DNA of 64,000 nt. Source: Allobosea robiniae (GTDB lineage: Bacteria > Pseudomonadota > Alphaproteobacteria > Rhizobiales > Beijerinckiaceae). The first letter of the stretch is position 1. Every line of letters starts with the position of its first letter. The position numbers were made by a program, and so were the translations under genes. A model generated the notes under the pieces. That model had not been told where the DNA came from. It saw nothing but the letters and a program-made list of their open reading frames with translations, and searched no databases. The stretch covers positions 62,001 to 126,000 of the forward strand of contig NZ_FNBZ01000008.1 of the NCBI RefSeq assembly GCF_900102525.1, in the 5' to 3' direction. Positions 38,004 through 47,232 of the stretch are shown piece after piece.

Positions 38004-39383
38004 ATGGCTTCCTCAGACGCACTCGCCGCGGTCTTCGACCATATCGAGACCAATCGCAGCACTTTCCTCGATCGCCTCATCGCGTATCTGCGCCATCCCA
38101 GCATCAGCGCCGAGAATATCGGCATCGCCGAGGTCGGCGTCCTGCTCGTCGACATGCTTACGGAGATCGGCCTTGAAACCAACCTGATCCCGACCGAGGG
38201 CCACCCGGTCGTCGTCGCGCGCTGGGAGAAGGCGCCGGGCAAGCCGACCGTGCTGCTCTACGGCCATTACGACGTGCAGCCGCCGGACCCGCTCGACAAA
38301 TGGGTCTCGCCGCCTTTCGAGCCGACGATCCGCGATGGCCGGCTCTATGCGCGCGGCGTCGGCGACAACAAGGGCCAGCATTTCGCTCAGATCCTCGCGA
38401 TCGAATCCCATCTCAAGGTCCATGGCGAGCTACCTTGCAACGTCATCCTCGTGCTTGAGGGCGAGGAGGAGATCGGCAGCCCGAACATCGCCGGCTTCGT
38501 GCGCGCCAACCCGCATCTGCTCAAGGCCGACCTCGCCGTCACGGCCGACGGCCCGCGCCATGCCAGCGGCGCGCCCTCGATCAAGTTCGGCTCGCGCGGC
38601 GTGGTCTCCTTCGACCTGCGCTGCCGCCATGCCAGCCGCGACGTCCATTCCGGCAATTTCGGCGGCGTCGTGCCGAACCCGATCTGGACGCTGGTCCACC
38701 TGCTCGCGACAATGAAGAACCCCGAGGGCGAGATCACCATCGACGGCCTGCACGATGCCGTCGAACCGCCGACGGCGGAGGAGCTGGAGGCGGTCGAGCG
38801 CCTGCCGCTCGACATCGAGGCCTTCAAGAAGGGAGTTGGCCTCACCCGTCTTGACGCCCCAGCCGACCGGCCCTTCTACGAGCGCCTCTGCTTCCGGCCG
38901 ACGCTGACCATCAACGGCTTCCATGGCGGCTATGGCGGGCCGGGCACCAAGACCGTGCTGCCGAACGAGGCGCTGGTGAAATGCGACATCCGCCTCGTCG
39001 AGGCGCAGGACCCGGAGGACATCCTGCGCAAGGTCCGGGCTCACGTCGAGAAGCACGCGCCGGAGGTCGAGTTCATCGCCGAAGAGAAGGGCATGCAGCC
39101 CTCCAAGACCTCGATCGCCTCACCCTATACCGCGCCCCTGCGCCGCGCTTTCGTCTCCGCGCAGGGCGAGGAGCCGCTATTGATCCCGGCCGGATTCGGC
39201 AGCCTGCCGAACTACGTCTTCACCAAGATCCTGGGCATCCCCGCCTTCGTGACGCCCTACGCCAATCACGACGAGGCCAACCACGCCCCCAACGAGAACA
39301 TGACGCTGGACTGCTTCCATAGCGGCGTTCGCACCGGCGCAGCCCTGCTGCACGAGCTCGGCCAGTTGGGGAAGCCGGCCTGA
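38004..39383 (+). CDS. M20-family metallopeptidase (dipeptidase, carnosinase-like)
   Basis: 459 residues. Metal-binding motifs: YGHYDVQPPDPL (about residue 86), ARGVGDNKGQ, EGEEEIGSPN (about residue 151) and YANHDEANHAPNENM near the C-terminus. No signal peptide, so cytoplasmic. It splits dipeptides or removes N-terminal residues, and its position just before the peptide-uptake island makes it a plausible last step for imported peptides. It has its own upstream region and no copy of the island's palindrome. Confidence 0.88.
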   Translation: MASSDALAAVFDHIETNRSTFLDRLIAYLRHPSISAENIGIAEVGVLLVDMLTEIGLETNLIPTEGHPVVVARWEKAPGKPTVLLYGHYDVQPPDPLDKWVSPPFEPTIRDGRLYARGVGDNKGQHFAQILAIESHLKVHGELPCNVILVLEGEEEIGSPNIAGFVRANPHLLKADLAVTADGPRHASGAPSIKFGSRGVVSFDLRCRHASRDVHSGNFGGVVPNPIWTLVHLLATMKNPEGEITIDGLHDAVEPPTAEELEAVERLPLDIEAFKKGVGLTRLDAPADRPFYERLCFRPTLTINGFHGGYGGPGTKTVLPNEALVKCDIRLVEAQDPEDILRKVRAHVEKHAPEVEFIAEEKGMQPSKTSIASPYTAPLRRAFVSAQGEEPLLIPAGFGSLPNYVFTKILGIPAFVTPYANHDEANHAPNENMTLDCFHSGVRTGAALLHELGQLGKPA

Positions 39384-39407
39384 GCGATCTCGCAGACTGG
39401 GAGGGCG

Positions 39408-40190
39408 CTATCTGCCCTTCCAGTTCGGCGTCCGCTTGCCCAGGAAGGCTTCCATGCCCTCACGGAAATCGGCGCTGGTGTAGCAGAGCGTCACCAGATC
39501 GTGGCCGTCGACACCTGCGGCAGCGGCGGCGGTCAGGCGGCGCATCGCCTCCTTGGTCGCGCGCATCGTCAAGGGCGCATGGCCGGCGATGGTTTGCGCC
39601 AGCTCGCCGGCCCGCCGCATCAGCGCCTCATGATCCGGCACCAGCTCGTTATAGAGGCCGATCCGTGCACCCTCCTCCGCCTCGACCAGCCGGGCGGTGA
39701 AGACGATGTCCTTGACCCGCGCCGGGCCGAGAATGGCGTAGAGCCGCCCGTAATTCTCCATCGACAGGCAATTGCCGAGCGTGCGCGCGATCGGGAAGCC
39801 GAAACGCGCGGTCTGCGTCGCGATGCGCAGGTCGCAGGCGAGCCCGATCGCCGCACCGCCGCCGGTGAAGGCGCCGGAGATCGCGGCCAGCGTCGGCATC
39901 GGGCAGCTCTCGATCGTGCCGATCACGGTTTCGATCCGCTCTTCATAAGCCAGCGCATCCTCGGCGCCGGAGAAGGCGCGGAACTGGGCGATGTCGGTGC
40001 CGGCCGCGAAGGCCTTGTCGCCCGCCCCGGTCATGACGATGACGCGCGGATCGCCATGCGCGGCCGGGTCGCGGCAGATCTCGGCGATGCGCTCATACAT
40101 GGCGAAGGTCAGCGCGTTGCGCGCTTGCGGCCGGTTGAGCGTGATCGTGCCGACCCCGCCCTCGACCGCATACAGGATTTCGTCGTTCAC
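39408..40190 (-). CDS. Enoyl-CoA hydratase/isomerase family protein
   Basis: 260 residues, crotonase fold: GTITLNRPQARNALT, KAFAAGTDIAQF (oxyanion hole), AISGAFTGGGAAIGLACDLRI (second oxyanion Gly) and FGFPIARTLGN. Catalytic Glu positions are not standard, so it may be a hydratase or a related decarboxylase/isomerase. It starts 12 bases after the CoA-transferase gene; together they activate and hydrate or isomerise a CoA thioester. Confidence 0.88.
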   Translation of the reverse strand: MNDEILYAVEGGVGTITLNRPQARNALTFAMYERIAEICRDPAAHGDPRVIVMTGAGDKAFAAGTDIAQFRAFSGAEDALAYEERIETVIGTIESCPMPTLAAISGAFTGGGAAIGLACDLRIATQTARFGFPIARTLGNCLSMENYGRLYAILGPARVKDIVFTARLVEAEEGARIGLYNELVPDHEALMRRAGELAQTIAGHAPLTMRATKEAMRRLTAAAAAGVDGHDLVTLCYTSADFREGMEAFLGKRTPNWKGR

Positions 40191-40202
40191 GCAGGCTCTC
40201 CG

Positions 40203-41396
40203 TCAGATCACGCCATCGGCCCGCAAGCGCGCGAGCCCGGTTTCGTCATAGCCGAGTTCGGCCAGGATCTCGTCGTTATGCGCGCCGGCCGCAGGCGTCG
40301 GCGTCGCGACATCGGCCGGCGTGCGCGACAGCGTCACCGGCTGGCCGATCAGGCGGATATCGCCGAGCTCGGGGTGGTTCAGCGGCTTGGCGATGCCGAG
40401 ATGGCGCACCTGCGGGTCCTCGAACATCTCGTCGACCGCATAGATCGGTCCGGCCGGGACGCTATGGCGCTCCATCGCCTCCAGCCAATGGGCGCTGTCG
40501 GCCGCGGCGAAGACCTCCTCGATCAGTTCCCGCAGTTCCGGCCGGCGGGCGAAGCGCTTCTCCGAGCTGTCATAGCGCGCATCCAAGCCCCATTCCGGCC
40601 GCCCGATCGCCCGGCAGAACGCGCGCCATTGCTCCTCGCCTCCGACACCGAGATTGATCGCGCCGTCGCGTGTCCGGTAGACGCCCATCGGCGTCTGGTA
40701 GGGGTGGTCGTTGCCGGATTGCGGCGGCACCGAGCCCTCGACGAGATAGCGTGCGGCCTGGAAATCCATCATCGCGATCTGGGCTTCGAGCAGCGAGGTC
40801 TGCACCCACTGCCCCTTGCCCGAGACCGCCCGCTCCTGCAGAGCGACCAGCGCGCCGACCGCGCCGTAGAGCCCGGCCGAGGAATCGGCGAGCGCGATTC
40901 CCGCCCGCACCGGCCCCTGGCCGGGCAGGCCGGTCACCGACATCATCCCGCCCATGCCTTGCGCGATCTGGTCGAAGCCGGCGCGCGTCCGGTACGGGCC
41001 GGACTGGCCGAAGCCAGAGATCGAGACCAGGATCAGCCGCGGATTGCGCGCGTGCAGCGTCTCGAAATCGAGCCCGAGCCGCTCCTTCACGTCAGGGCGA
41101 AAGTTCTCGACGACGAGATCGGCCTCGTCGACGAGCGTCATCAGGATCGCCTTGCCTTCGGGCGTCTTAAGGTTCAGCGCGAGCGAGCGCTTGTTGCGAT
41201 GCAGGTTCTGCATGTCGTAGCCGAGGCGCGGCCCGCTCATGTTCTCGTTGGGATCGAGCCCCGGCGGGCTCTCGACCTTGATCACGTCGGCCCCGAAATC
41301 GGCGAAGACGCGCACGCAGGTCGGCCCGGCTCGCACCCGCGTCAAATCCAGTACCTTGAGCCCGGCAAGCGCGGTGGACGGTCTCGGCTGCGGCAT
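40203..41396 (-). CDS. CaiB/BaiF (class III) CoA-transferase
   Basis: 397 residues from ATG 41396. Family features: GLKVLDLTRVRAGPTCVRVF, ADFGADVIKVESPPG, then NLHRNKRSLALNLKTPEGK. The catalytic Asp lies in GIALADSSAGLYGAVGAL. Moves CoA between carboxylic acids (as for carnitine, oxalate or alpha-methyl acids). Paired with an enoyl-CoA hydratase-like gene, it probably handles the carbon skeleton left after deamination. Confidence 0.9.
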   Translation of the reverse strand: MPQPRPSTALAGLKVLDLTRVRAGPTCVRVFADFGADVIKVESPPGLDPNENMSGPRLGYDMQNLHRNKRSLALNLKTPEGKAILMTLVDEADLVVENFRPDVKERLGLDFETLHARNPRLILVSISGFGQSGPYRTRAGFDQIAQGMGGMMSVTGLPGQGPVRAGIALADSSAGLYGAVGALVALQERAVSGKGQWVQTSLLEAQIAMMDFQAARYLVEGSVPPQSGNDHPYQTPMGVYRTRDGAINLGVGGEEQWRAFCRAIGRPEWGLDARYDSSEKRFARRPELRELIEEVFAAADSAHWLEAMERHSVPAGPIYAVDEMFEDPQVRHLGIAKPLNHPELGDIRLIGQPVTLSRTPADVATPTPAAGAHNDEILAELGYDETGLARLRADGVI

Positions 41397-41445
41397 CGGT
41401 CTTCGCTCCCTCTCGGAGCGAACTATCCGGTACGGCACACGGCGC

Positions 41446-41474
41446 GGTCAATGGCGGCGTGCATGCTGCATGCA
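41446..41474 (-). promoter_or_regulatory. Palindrome and -35 element of the CoA-transferase operon
   Basis: A perfect 15-base palindrome TGCATGC-N-GCATGCA (41460-41474) sits 8 bases before TTGACC on the minus strand (41451-41446). A GATAGT -10-like box follows 18 bases later. It differs from the IclR-type palindrome elsewhere in the island, so the CaiB-crotonase unit may answer to another regulator. Confidence 0.5.
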
Positions 41475-41492
41475 GGAACAGGGCGCATGGCG

Positions 41493-41521
41493 AAAAAAGC
41501 GCCCGGCTTGAGGCCGGGCGC
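41493..41521 (-). terminator. Rho-independent terminator of the aminotransferase gene
   Basis: On the minus strand: GCGCCCGGC, 5-base loop, GCCGGGCGC (41521-41499), then six T (41498-41493). Perfect 9-bp stem, 26 bases after the stop of the class III aminotransferase gene. It separates that gene from the downstream CaiB-crotonase unit. Confidence 0.9.
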
Positions 41522-41547
41522 TGCCTGGGTGTCCCTCGTTGCCGAAG

Positions 41548-42864
41548 CTACGCCACCGCCCGCGCCGCGTCGCGCACGGCGGCAAGCGTCGCATCGACCA
41601 CCGCCGCATCATGCTCCGACGACACGAACCAGGCGCCGCGTTCCAGCACGCGCACACCGCGCTTGAGCAGTTCATGCGCGAAGCGGCTATAGGCGGCCTT
41701 GTCGGCGCGCGCGACGTCCCGGTAGTTCCGCGCCGGTGCGTCGAGGCCGAAGGCAACGTGGAACATCAGCGGGAAGCCGGCGACCTGCGCCTTGATACCC
41801 GCTTCCTTCAGGATCGTGCGGATGCCGTCCTGCAGGCGTTGACCATGAACGGAACTGCGTTCGTAATGCTCCGGCGTCAGCGCCTTCTGAGTCGCGACCA
41901 GCGCCGCCATCGAGACCGGCTGGGCGTTGAAGGTGCCACCATGCAGCACGCCGTCGGCGAAGAGGTCGAGCAGATCGGCCCGCCCGGCGATCGCCGCGAC
42001 CGGGAAGCCGTTGGCGATCGCCTTGGCCATCAGGGTGAGATCAGGCGTCACGCCGAAGCGCTCCTGCGCCCCGCCTCGGCCCAGCCGGAAACCGGTGATG
42101 ACCTCGTCGAAGATCAGGATCGCACCATGCTTGCGGCAGGCGGCGAGCGCGCCTTCCAGATAGCCCGGCGCCGGCGCGATGGCGCCCTGGTTGCACATTG
42201 CCGGCTCCATCAGCACGGCCGCGACATCGCCCTTGGCGAGCCGCGCTTCCAGCGCTGCGAGATCGTTCCAGCCGATGATCGAAAGCCCCTCGCCCGCCGC
42301 CGGGTCCTGGCCCTTGCTGCCGATCACCGGCGTCGGCGCTTCGTCGGGACCTGCCGCGTTCAACCCCGGCGCCGTCGACCACAGGATGTTGTCGAACCAG
42401 CCGTGATAATGCCCCTCGAACTTGACGATGGTGTGCTTGCCCGTGGCCGCGCGCGCCAGCCGCATCGCCGCCTGCGCCACCTCCGAGCCGGATGAGCCGA
42501 AGCGCAGGCGCTCCGCCGAGGGAATGCGCTCGCAGATCAGTTGCGCGGCTTCCGCCTCGATCGGCATCTGGCCGGCGAAGAGGATGCCCTTCTCGGCCTG
42601 GCGCTTCACCGCCTCGATGACCGTTGCAGGGGTATGGCCGAGCACGGTCGCGCCCATGCCGCAGTAATAATCGATGATCCGGTTGCCGTCGGCGTCGATG
42701 AGATAGGCGCCCTCGCCGCGCTCGAAGACGAGCGGCCCGGGCTGCATGCCCAACCGGAAATTGCTGTTTACGCCGCCGGCGATGAAACGCGCATTCGCCG
42801 CGATCTGCCGGGCGGATTCGTCGAAGCGCAGTGCGCCCGCCTGCTGGCTGCCATTGCCTGTCAC
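41548..42864 (-). CDS. Class III aminotransferase/glutamate-1-semialdehyde aminomutase-like enzyme
   Basis: 438 residues from GTG 42864; longer frames run into the iclR gene and are not real. HemL-like features: GANSNFR-like start (IAGGVNSNFRLG), SSGSEVAQAAMRLARAATG, IFDEVITGFRLG and the PLP Lys in MAKAIANGF (about residue 280). Members of this subgroup include aminomutases and beta-amino-acid aminotransferases. Its place in a peptide-uptake island and palindrome-linked promoter argue for a catabolic role, not tetrapyrrole synthesis. The strong terminator follows its stop. Confidence 0.88.
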   Translation of the reverse strand: MTGNGSQQAGALRFDESARQIAANARFIAGGVNSNFRLGMQPGPLVFERGEGAYLIDADGNRIIDYYCGMGATVLGHTPATVIEAVKRQAEKGILFAGQMPIEAEAAQLICERIPSAERLRFGSSGSEVAQAAMRLARAATGKHTIVKFEGHYHGWFDNILWSTAPGLNAAGPDEAPTPVIGSKGQDPAAGEGLSIIGWNDLAALEARLAKGDVAAVLMEPAMCNQGAIAPAPGYLEGALAACRKHGAILIFDEVITGFRLGRGGAQERFGVTPDLTLMAKAIANGFPVAAIAGRADLLDLFADGVLHGGTFNAQPVSMAALVATQKALTPEHYERSSVHGQRLQDGIRTILKEAGIKAQVAGFPLMFHVAFGLDAPARNYRDVARADKAAYSRFAHELLKRGVRVLERGAWFVSSEHDAAVVDATLAAVRDAARAVA

Positions 42865-42913
42865 CTGCGTTGCCTCCTGCTGTTGCCCCGACCAGACCAG
42901 AGCGCCCTCACCG

Positions 42914-42960
42914 TGTAAAGGAACAGCGGTTTCGCCTTGCGGAATTCGATTTGGTTGGCC
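42914..42960. promoter_or_regulatory. Regulon palindrome A, between aminotransferase and iclR
   Basis: GTTTC (42929-42933), 7 bases, GGAAT (42941-42945). On the minus strand TTTACA (42919-42914) begins exactly 9 bases beyond it, and on the plus strand TTGGCC (42955-42960) also begins exactly 9 bases beyond it. Both divergent promoters would share the site, implying control of the aminotransferase and autoregulation of iclR. Confidence 0.6.
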
Positions 42961-42998
42961 ATGCTGGCTCGGAAGCGAGCCCGACCAGCGGAGCGGCC

Positions 42999-43790
42999 AT
43001 GCCCAGAAAAACCGACAACCCCTATGTCGTGCAGCCCGTGATGAAGGCGCTGAAGGTGCTGGAGCTGGTCGCCCGCCATGGCCACGAGATCGCACTCACC
43101 GCCGTCAGCAAGGAGCTCAGGATCCCGAAGACGACGACCTTCCGCTATCTGCAGACGCTCGCCGCCGCCGGCTTCCTCGACCACAACCGCGCCACCGATC
43201 GCTACAATCTCGGGCCGCAATTGCGCGCCATCGCGCGTGCCGATGCCAGCGTCAGCAAGATCCGCGAACTGGCCCGGCCTGCGATGATCGAGCTGATGCA
43301 GGAGTTCAACGAGACGGTGAACCTCGCCGTGAAGGGCAATGGCAGGGTCGTCTATATCGACCTGATCGAGGCCAACCGCTCGCTCAGGATGCAGGCCCGC
43401 ATCGGCGAGAGCCACCCGATGCATTCGACCGCGCTCGGCAAGGCGATCCTCGCCTTCCTGCCCGAGGTGGAGCGGCAGCGACAGCTCGACCTGCCTCTGA
43501 CCGAACGCACCGGCCGCACCTTGCTCGAGCGCGAAGAGATCGAGCGGCAGCTTCGGCAGGTCGCGCGCACCGGCTACGCCACCGAGATGGGCGAGAACGA
43601 GGACGGCGCGATGTGCGTCGGCGTGCCGATCCTCGACGAGGACGGCTATCCGGTCGCGGCGCTGAGCGTCTCCGCGCCGCTGATGCGGATGCCGCATTCG
43701 CTGGCGGCCAAGGTCGGAACGCGGTTGCGCGAGGTCTCGGCCGGCATCTCGACCCATCTCGGCTCGCGCCCGACCGCCGATCTGCGCTGA
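42999..43790 (+). CDS. IclR-family transcriptional regulator
   Basis: 263 residues from ATG 42999 (MPRKTDNPYVVQPV). N-terminal winged helix (about residues 10-70: MKALKVLELVARHG, ELRIPKTTTFRYLQTLAAAGF) and C-terminal IclR effector domain (MHSTALGKAILAFL, YATEMGENEDGAMCVGVPI, YPVAALSVSAP). Binds DNA as a dimer or tetramer and responds to a small catabolite. As the only regulator in the island it is the obvious reader of the four shared palindromes. Confidence 0.93.
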   Translation: MPRKTDNPYVVQPVMKALKVLELVARHGHEIALTAVSKELRIPKTTTFRYLQTLAAAGFLDHNRATDRYNLGPQLRAIARADASVSKIRELARPAMIELMQEFNETVNLAVKGNGRVVYIDLIEANRSLRMQARIGESHPMHSTALGKAILAFLPEVERQRQLDLPLTERTGRTLLEREEIERQLRQVARTGYATEMGENEDGAMCVGVPILDEDGYPVAALSVSAPLMRMPHSLAAKVGTRLREVSAGISTHLGSRPTADLR

Positions 43791-43795
43791 GGGGC

Positions 43796-44743
43796 TCATC
43801 GGTATTCGATCCGCGGGTCGATCCAGGCGTAGAGCATGTCGACCGTGAGGTTGATCAGCATATAGGCGACCAGGATCACCAGGATGCAGCCCTGGATCAG
43901 CGGATAGTCGCGGGTGCTGATCGCCTGGATCAGCAGGCGCCCGAGCCCCGGATAGGTGAAGACCGCCTCCGTCACCACGGCCCCGCCGATGAAATTCGCC
44001 ATCATCAGGCCGACGATGGTGACGAAGGGCAGGAGCGCATTGCGCATGATGTGGAAGCCGACGATACGGCGTTCCGGCACGCCCTTGGCGCGGGCGGTGC
44101 GGACATAATCGGCCCGCGCCTCGCCGATCAGCGAGGCCCGCAGGAAGCGCGCCAGGATGCCCGAGACATAGGTGCCGAGCGTGATCGCCGGCAGCGCCAG
44201 GCTCCGCAGCGCATCGAGCGGAGACTCCCATAACGGGACATGCCGCGAGGCCGAAGGCAGCCAGCGCAACTCTACCGCGAAGAGCAGGATCAGCAGGATG
44301 CCGAGCCAGAAGGTCGGCACGCCCAGCGCCAGCGCGCTCCAGCCGCTGAGCAGACGGTCGAGCCATGAATTCGGCTTCACGGCGCTCGCGATCGCCACGG
44401 GAATGCCGATGACGAGCGCAACGAAGATCGCAGCGAGCGCCAGTTGAAGCGTCGCCGGCAAGCGCTCGCCGATCAGTTGCAGCACCGGCTGACGGCTATG
44501 CAAGGACAAGCCGAAATCGCCCGTCGCGGCCCGGCCGAGCCAGTCGGCATATTGCACCACCATGGGCCGGTCGAGCCCGTAGCGCTGGATCGCGGCCGCG
44601 ATCTCCTCCGGCCCGGCATTCTCGCCGACGATCACCGCGACCGGCCCGCCCGGCACGGCATAGATCATCGCGAAGATCGCGAAGGAGGCGATCAGGATCA
44701 CCGGCAGCATCTGGAAGAGGCGGCGCAGGACATAGGCTGTCAT
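43796..44743 (-). CDS. Peptide-type ABC transporter permease, DppB/OppB family (operon 1)
   Basis: 315 residues, six membrane helices: family start YVLRRLFQMLPVILIASFAIF and coupling region RTARAKGVPERRIVGFHIMRNALLP. It overlaps the DppC-type gene by 4 bases. Last gene of the palindrome-B operon (MlrC, binding protein, DppC, DppB). This operon has no ATPase genes. Confidence 0.93.
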   Translation of the reverse strand: MTAYVLRRLFQMLPVILIASFAIFAMIYAVPGGPVAVIVGENAGPEEIAAAIQRYGLDRPMVVQYADWLGRAATGDFGLSLHSRQPVLQLIGERLPATLQLALAAIFVALVIGIPVAIASAVKPNSWLDRLLSGWSALALGVPTFWLGILLILLFAVELRWLPSASRHVPLWESPLDALRSLALPAITLGTYVSGILARFLRASLIGEARADYVRTARAKGVPERRIVGFHIMRNALLPFVTIVGLMMANFIGGAVVTEAVFTYPGLGRLLIQAISTRDYPLIQGCILVILVAYMLINLTVDMLYAWIDPRIEYR

Positions 44744-45618
44744 CGCCGGCCCCCGATCGTCTCGCCGCTGGCATCGGTCTCGTCGCGATCGAGGATCGCC
44801 GTCAGCGCCCGGCCGATCGTGTCGAGCGACAGGATCGTCAGCGTCAGCACGATGCCGGGCAGAACCGCATAGGTCGGAGCCTCGTAGAGATAGGACTTTC
44901 CCGTCCGCAGCATCTCGCCCCAGCTCGGCGTCGGCGGTGGCACGCCGACCCCGAGGAAGGCCAAAGCCGCCTCCAGCAGGATCGCGATCGAGGCCAGCAC
45001 GATCGCCTGAACCACCAAGGGGCTCAAGGCGTTGGGCAGGATCGTTCTGAACATGATGTAACCGGGGCTTCCGCCGAAGCCGCGCACCGCCGTGACGAAA
45101 TCGAGCTGGCGCAGGGCCATGACCTGCGCCCGCGCGATGCGGGCGAAGCCGGGAATCCCGGCAATCCCGACCGCGATCAGCGCAGCTCCCTGGCTGCGTC
45201 CGAGAACGGCGATCAGCGCCATCGCGAACAGGATGTTCGGCAGCGCCAGCAGCACGTCGATGCAGCGCATCAGCAGGGAATCGCGCCAGTCGCCATAGAA
45301 TCCGGCGGCGAGCCCGATCGGCACGCCGATGAGCGCGGCGATGACGACTGCGCCGACCGCCGTCAGCAGAGAGGTCCGCGCGCCATAGATGACGCGCGCC
45401 AGGATATCGCGGCCGAGTTCGTCCGTGCCGAACCAGTTCTCGGCCGAGGGCGGCAACAGCGAGGCCGCGACGCTCTGCGCCAGCGGATCAAACGGCAGCA
45501 CGGTGGCGAAAGCCGCCGCAAGCGCGACCAGCAGGAGGAAGCCGAGCCCCAGCGCAGCGCCGCGCCGGGCGAGCAGCCGGCGCAGCAGCAGCTTCAGCCG
45601 GGCAAGCGTCTCCGTCAT
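44740..45618 (-). CDS. Peptide-type ABC transporter permease, DppC/OppC family (operon 1)
   Basis: 292 residues. LGFLLLVALAAAFATVLPF, the periplasmic FGTDELGRDILARVIYGART box and TAVRGFGGSPGYIMFRTILPN are DppC marks. Pairs with the DppB-type subunit encoded immediately downstream. Separated from the binding-protein gene by 43 bases containing a strong hairpin. Confidence 0.93.
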   Translation of the reverse strand: MTETLARLKLLLRRLLARRGAALGLGFLLLVALAAAFATVLPFDPLAQSVAASLLPPSAENWFGTDELGRDILARVIYGARTSLLTAVGAVVIAALIGVPIGLAAGFYGDWRDSLLMRCIDVLLALPNILFAMALIAVLGRSQGAALIAVGIAGIPGFARIARAQVMALRQLDFVTAVRGFGGSPGYIMFRTILPNALSPLVVQAIVLASIAILLEAALAFLGVGVPPPTPSWGEMLRTGKSYLYEAPTYAVLPGIVLTLTILSLDTIGRALTAILDRDETDASGETIGGRR

Positions 45619-45619
45619 C

Positions 45620-45647
45620 GCCGGGCGCCGCTCCGGCGCCGCCCGGC
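45620..45647 (-). promoter_or_regulatory. Intercistronic hairpin between binding protein and permeases
   Basis: GCCGGGC (45620-45626) pairs with GCCCGGC (45641-45647), with an inner GCCG-CTC-CGGC stem (45627-45637). It fills most of the 43-base gap after the substrate-binding protein gene. Such structures usually stabilise the binding-protein message and lower permease expression. Confidence 0.5.
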
Positions 45648-45661
45648 CGCGTCATGCCGCA

Positions 45662-47200
45662 TCACTTGAACCCGATGGTGCGGGCGACGAAGAGGTTGTC
45701 GATGTCGAGCGTGATGCCGCCGATCTTGTCGGAGGCGACGATCAGGCCGACATCGTAGGAGTTGGTCGGTATGCCGAAAGCCTCGTCCACCATGACCTTG
45801 TTGAGGTTGTCGTAGGCCGCCTTGACCTCGGCCGCGCCACCCGAGGCGGCATCGACCCTGGCGATCGCCGCGACATAATCGGGGTGCGGATGCGGGTCCT
45901 TCAGGACCGGGTTGCCCGAGGTGCGGTAGATCGAGTTGGTGGCGACGCGCGACGGGAATTTCTGGACGTTGCCGACCGCCCCGAAGGTCGCGGCGAAATC
46001 GCCGCCGAGCAGCGCGGTGACGTATTCCGCGCCCTGCCGCATGTCGAGCTCCACGGGAATACCGATCTTCTGCAGCGAGCCCTGCACGATCTGGCTGATC
46101 GCGACGGAGGACTCGTCGCTGCCGTTGACCAGGAGCTTCCAGTTCTTGATCTCGTCGGCGGAGAGGCCGGAAGCGGCGATCAGCTTCTTCGCCTTCTCCA
46201 GGTCATAGGCATAGGTCGCATTGTAGCTCTCGTCATAGGCCGGACTCGCCGGCGCCCAGGGCAGCGCCACGACCTTGCCCAGGCCGGCATAGCCGACGCG
46301 CAGGATGCTCGCGCGGTCCATCAGGTGGTTGAAGGCCTGCCGGAACGCCTTGTTGCGGAACGGTCCGCGCGTCGAGTTGATGCGGAAGACCTGCACCAAC
46401 GGCCCCGGCCCGGCGAAGACCTGGAAGCCGGCATTCTTGAGCCTGACCGCGCTGCGCGAGGAGCCGTTATAGACGATGTCGACCGCGCCCGATTCCAGCG
46501 CCGCACTCGCCGAAGCATCCTCGCTGAACACGGTGAAGACGAGGTCCTGCACGATCGGCTGCTTCTCGCGCCAGTATTTCGGATTGGCCTTGAGCGTCAG
46601 GCTCTGCCCCACGGCCCGGTTGACCAGCGTATAGGGTCCGGTGCCGGCCGGCACGGTCTCGACCGTGTCGATGCCCTTGGGGTCGATCGGAAGCAGGAAC
46701 TGAAGCAGGTCGAGGATCTGTCGCTCGGGCACCGGCGCCTTGAAGTTGATCGTCACCGTCGCATCGTCCGGCGCCGACCAGTCCTTCACGATCGACATCG
46801 TCGCGAAGACGTTCTTGCCGCGCTTGGGATCGGCGCCCTTCTGCAAGGTCGCCAGCACGGAATCCGCCTTGAACGGCGTGCCGCTATGGAAGGTCACGCC
46901 GCTGCGCAGCTTCAGCGTGACGGACTTCTTGTCCGGCGCGATCGTCCATTCCGTCGCCAGGCTCGGCTCCGGCTTCCCCTCCGGGGTGTACTCGATCAGG
47001 CTGTCATAGAGGTTCTTGATGACGTGGAAATTCACCGTCGAGAGCTGCTGCGGATCGTAGTTCGCCAGCTCGCTCAGCACGGCCACACGCAGCTTCCCGC
47101 CCTTGAGCTGCTGGGCTAAAGCCGGCAAGGCTCCCGCCAGGGATACGCCCGCCAGCGCAAGGCCGGCCATGCCGAATTGACGTCGCGACAGCTTTGTCAT
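45662..47200 (-). CDS. Peptide/nickel-type ABC substrate-binding protein (SBP family 5), operon 1
   Basis: 512 residues from ATG 47200, with GGGGAAAG upstream. A twin-arginine-like signal (SRRQFGMAGLALAGVSLAG, cleavage near PALAQ) sends it to the periplasm. The mature body is SBP_bac_5 (LATEWTIAPDKKSVTLKLR, SGVTFHSGTPFKADSV). The ligand is unknown; genes for an MlrC peptidase upstream and permeases downstream suggest a short or modified peptide. Confidence 0.93.
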   Translation of the reverse strand: MTKLSRRQFGMAGLALAGVSLAGALPALAQQLKGGKLRVAVLSELANYDPQQLSTVNFHVIKNLYDSLIEYTPEGKPEPSLATEWTIAPDKKSVTLKLRSGVTFHSGTPFKADSVLATLQKGADPKRGKNVFATMSIVKDWSAPDDATVTINFKAPVPERQILDLLQFLLPIDPKGIDTVETVPAGTGPYTLVNRAVGQSLTLKANPKYWREKQPIVQDLVFTVFSEDASASAALESGAVDIVYNGSSRSAVRLKNAGFQVFAGPGPLVQVFRINSTRGPFRNKAFRQAFNHLMDRASILRVGYAGLGKVVALPWAPASPAYDESYNATYAYDLEKAKKLIAASGLSADEIKNWKLLVNGSDESSVAISQIVQGSLQKIGIPVELDMRQGAEYVTALLGGDFAATFGAVGNVQKFPSRVATNSIYRTSGNPVLKDPHPHPDYVAAIARVDAASGGAAEVKAAYDNLNKVMVDEAFGIPTNSYDVGLIVASDKIGGITLDIDNLFVARTIGFK

Positions 47201-47232
47201 CGCTTTCCCCTTTTGTTGTGTTTGGTTTCGTC

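Noticed and set aside
39408..42864. CaiB, crotonase and aminotransferase as one transcript
   Set aside because: A strong terminator with six T (41493-41521) lies between the aminotransferase and CaiB, and CaiB has its own promoter-like elements.
47201..47232. Possible fifth regulon palindrome before the operon-1 binding protein
   Set aside because: GGTTTCGTC is present near 47223 but the second half-site GGAA at N7 is missing, and the gap is only 32 bases within an operon.
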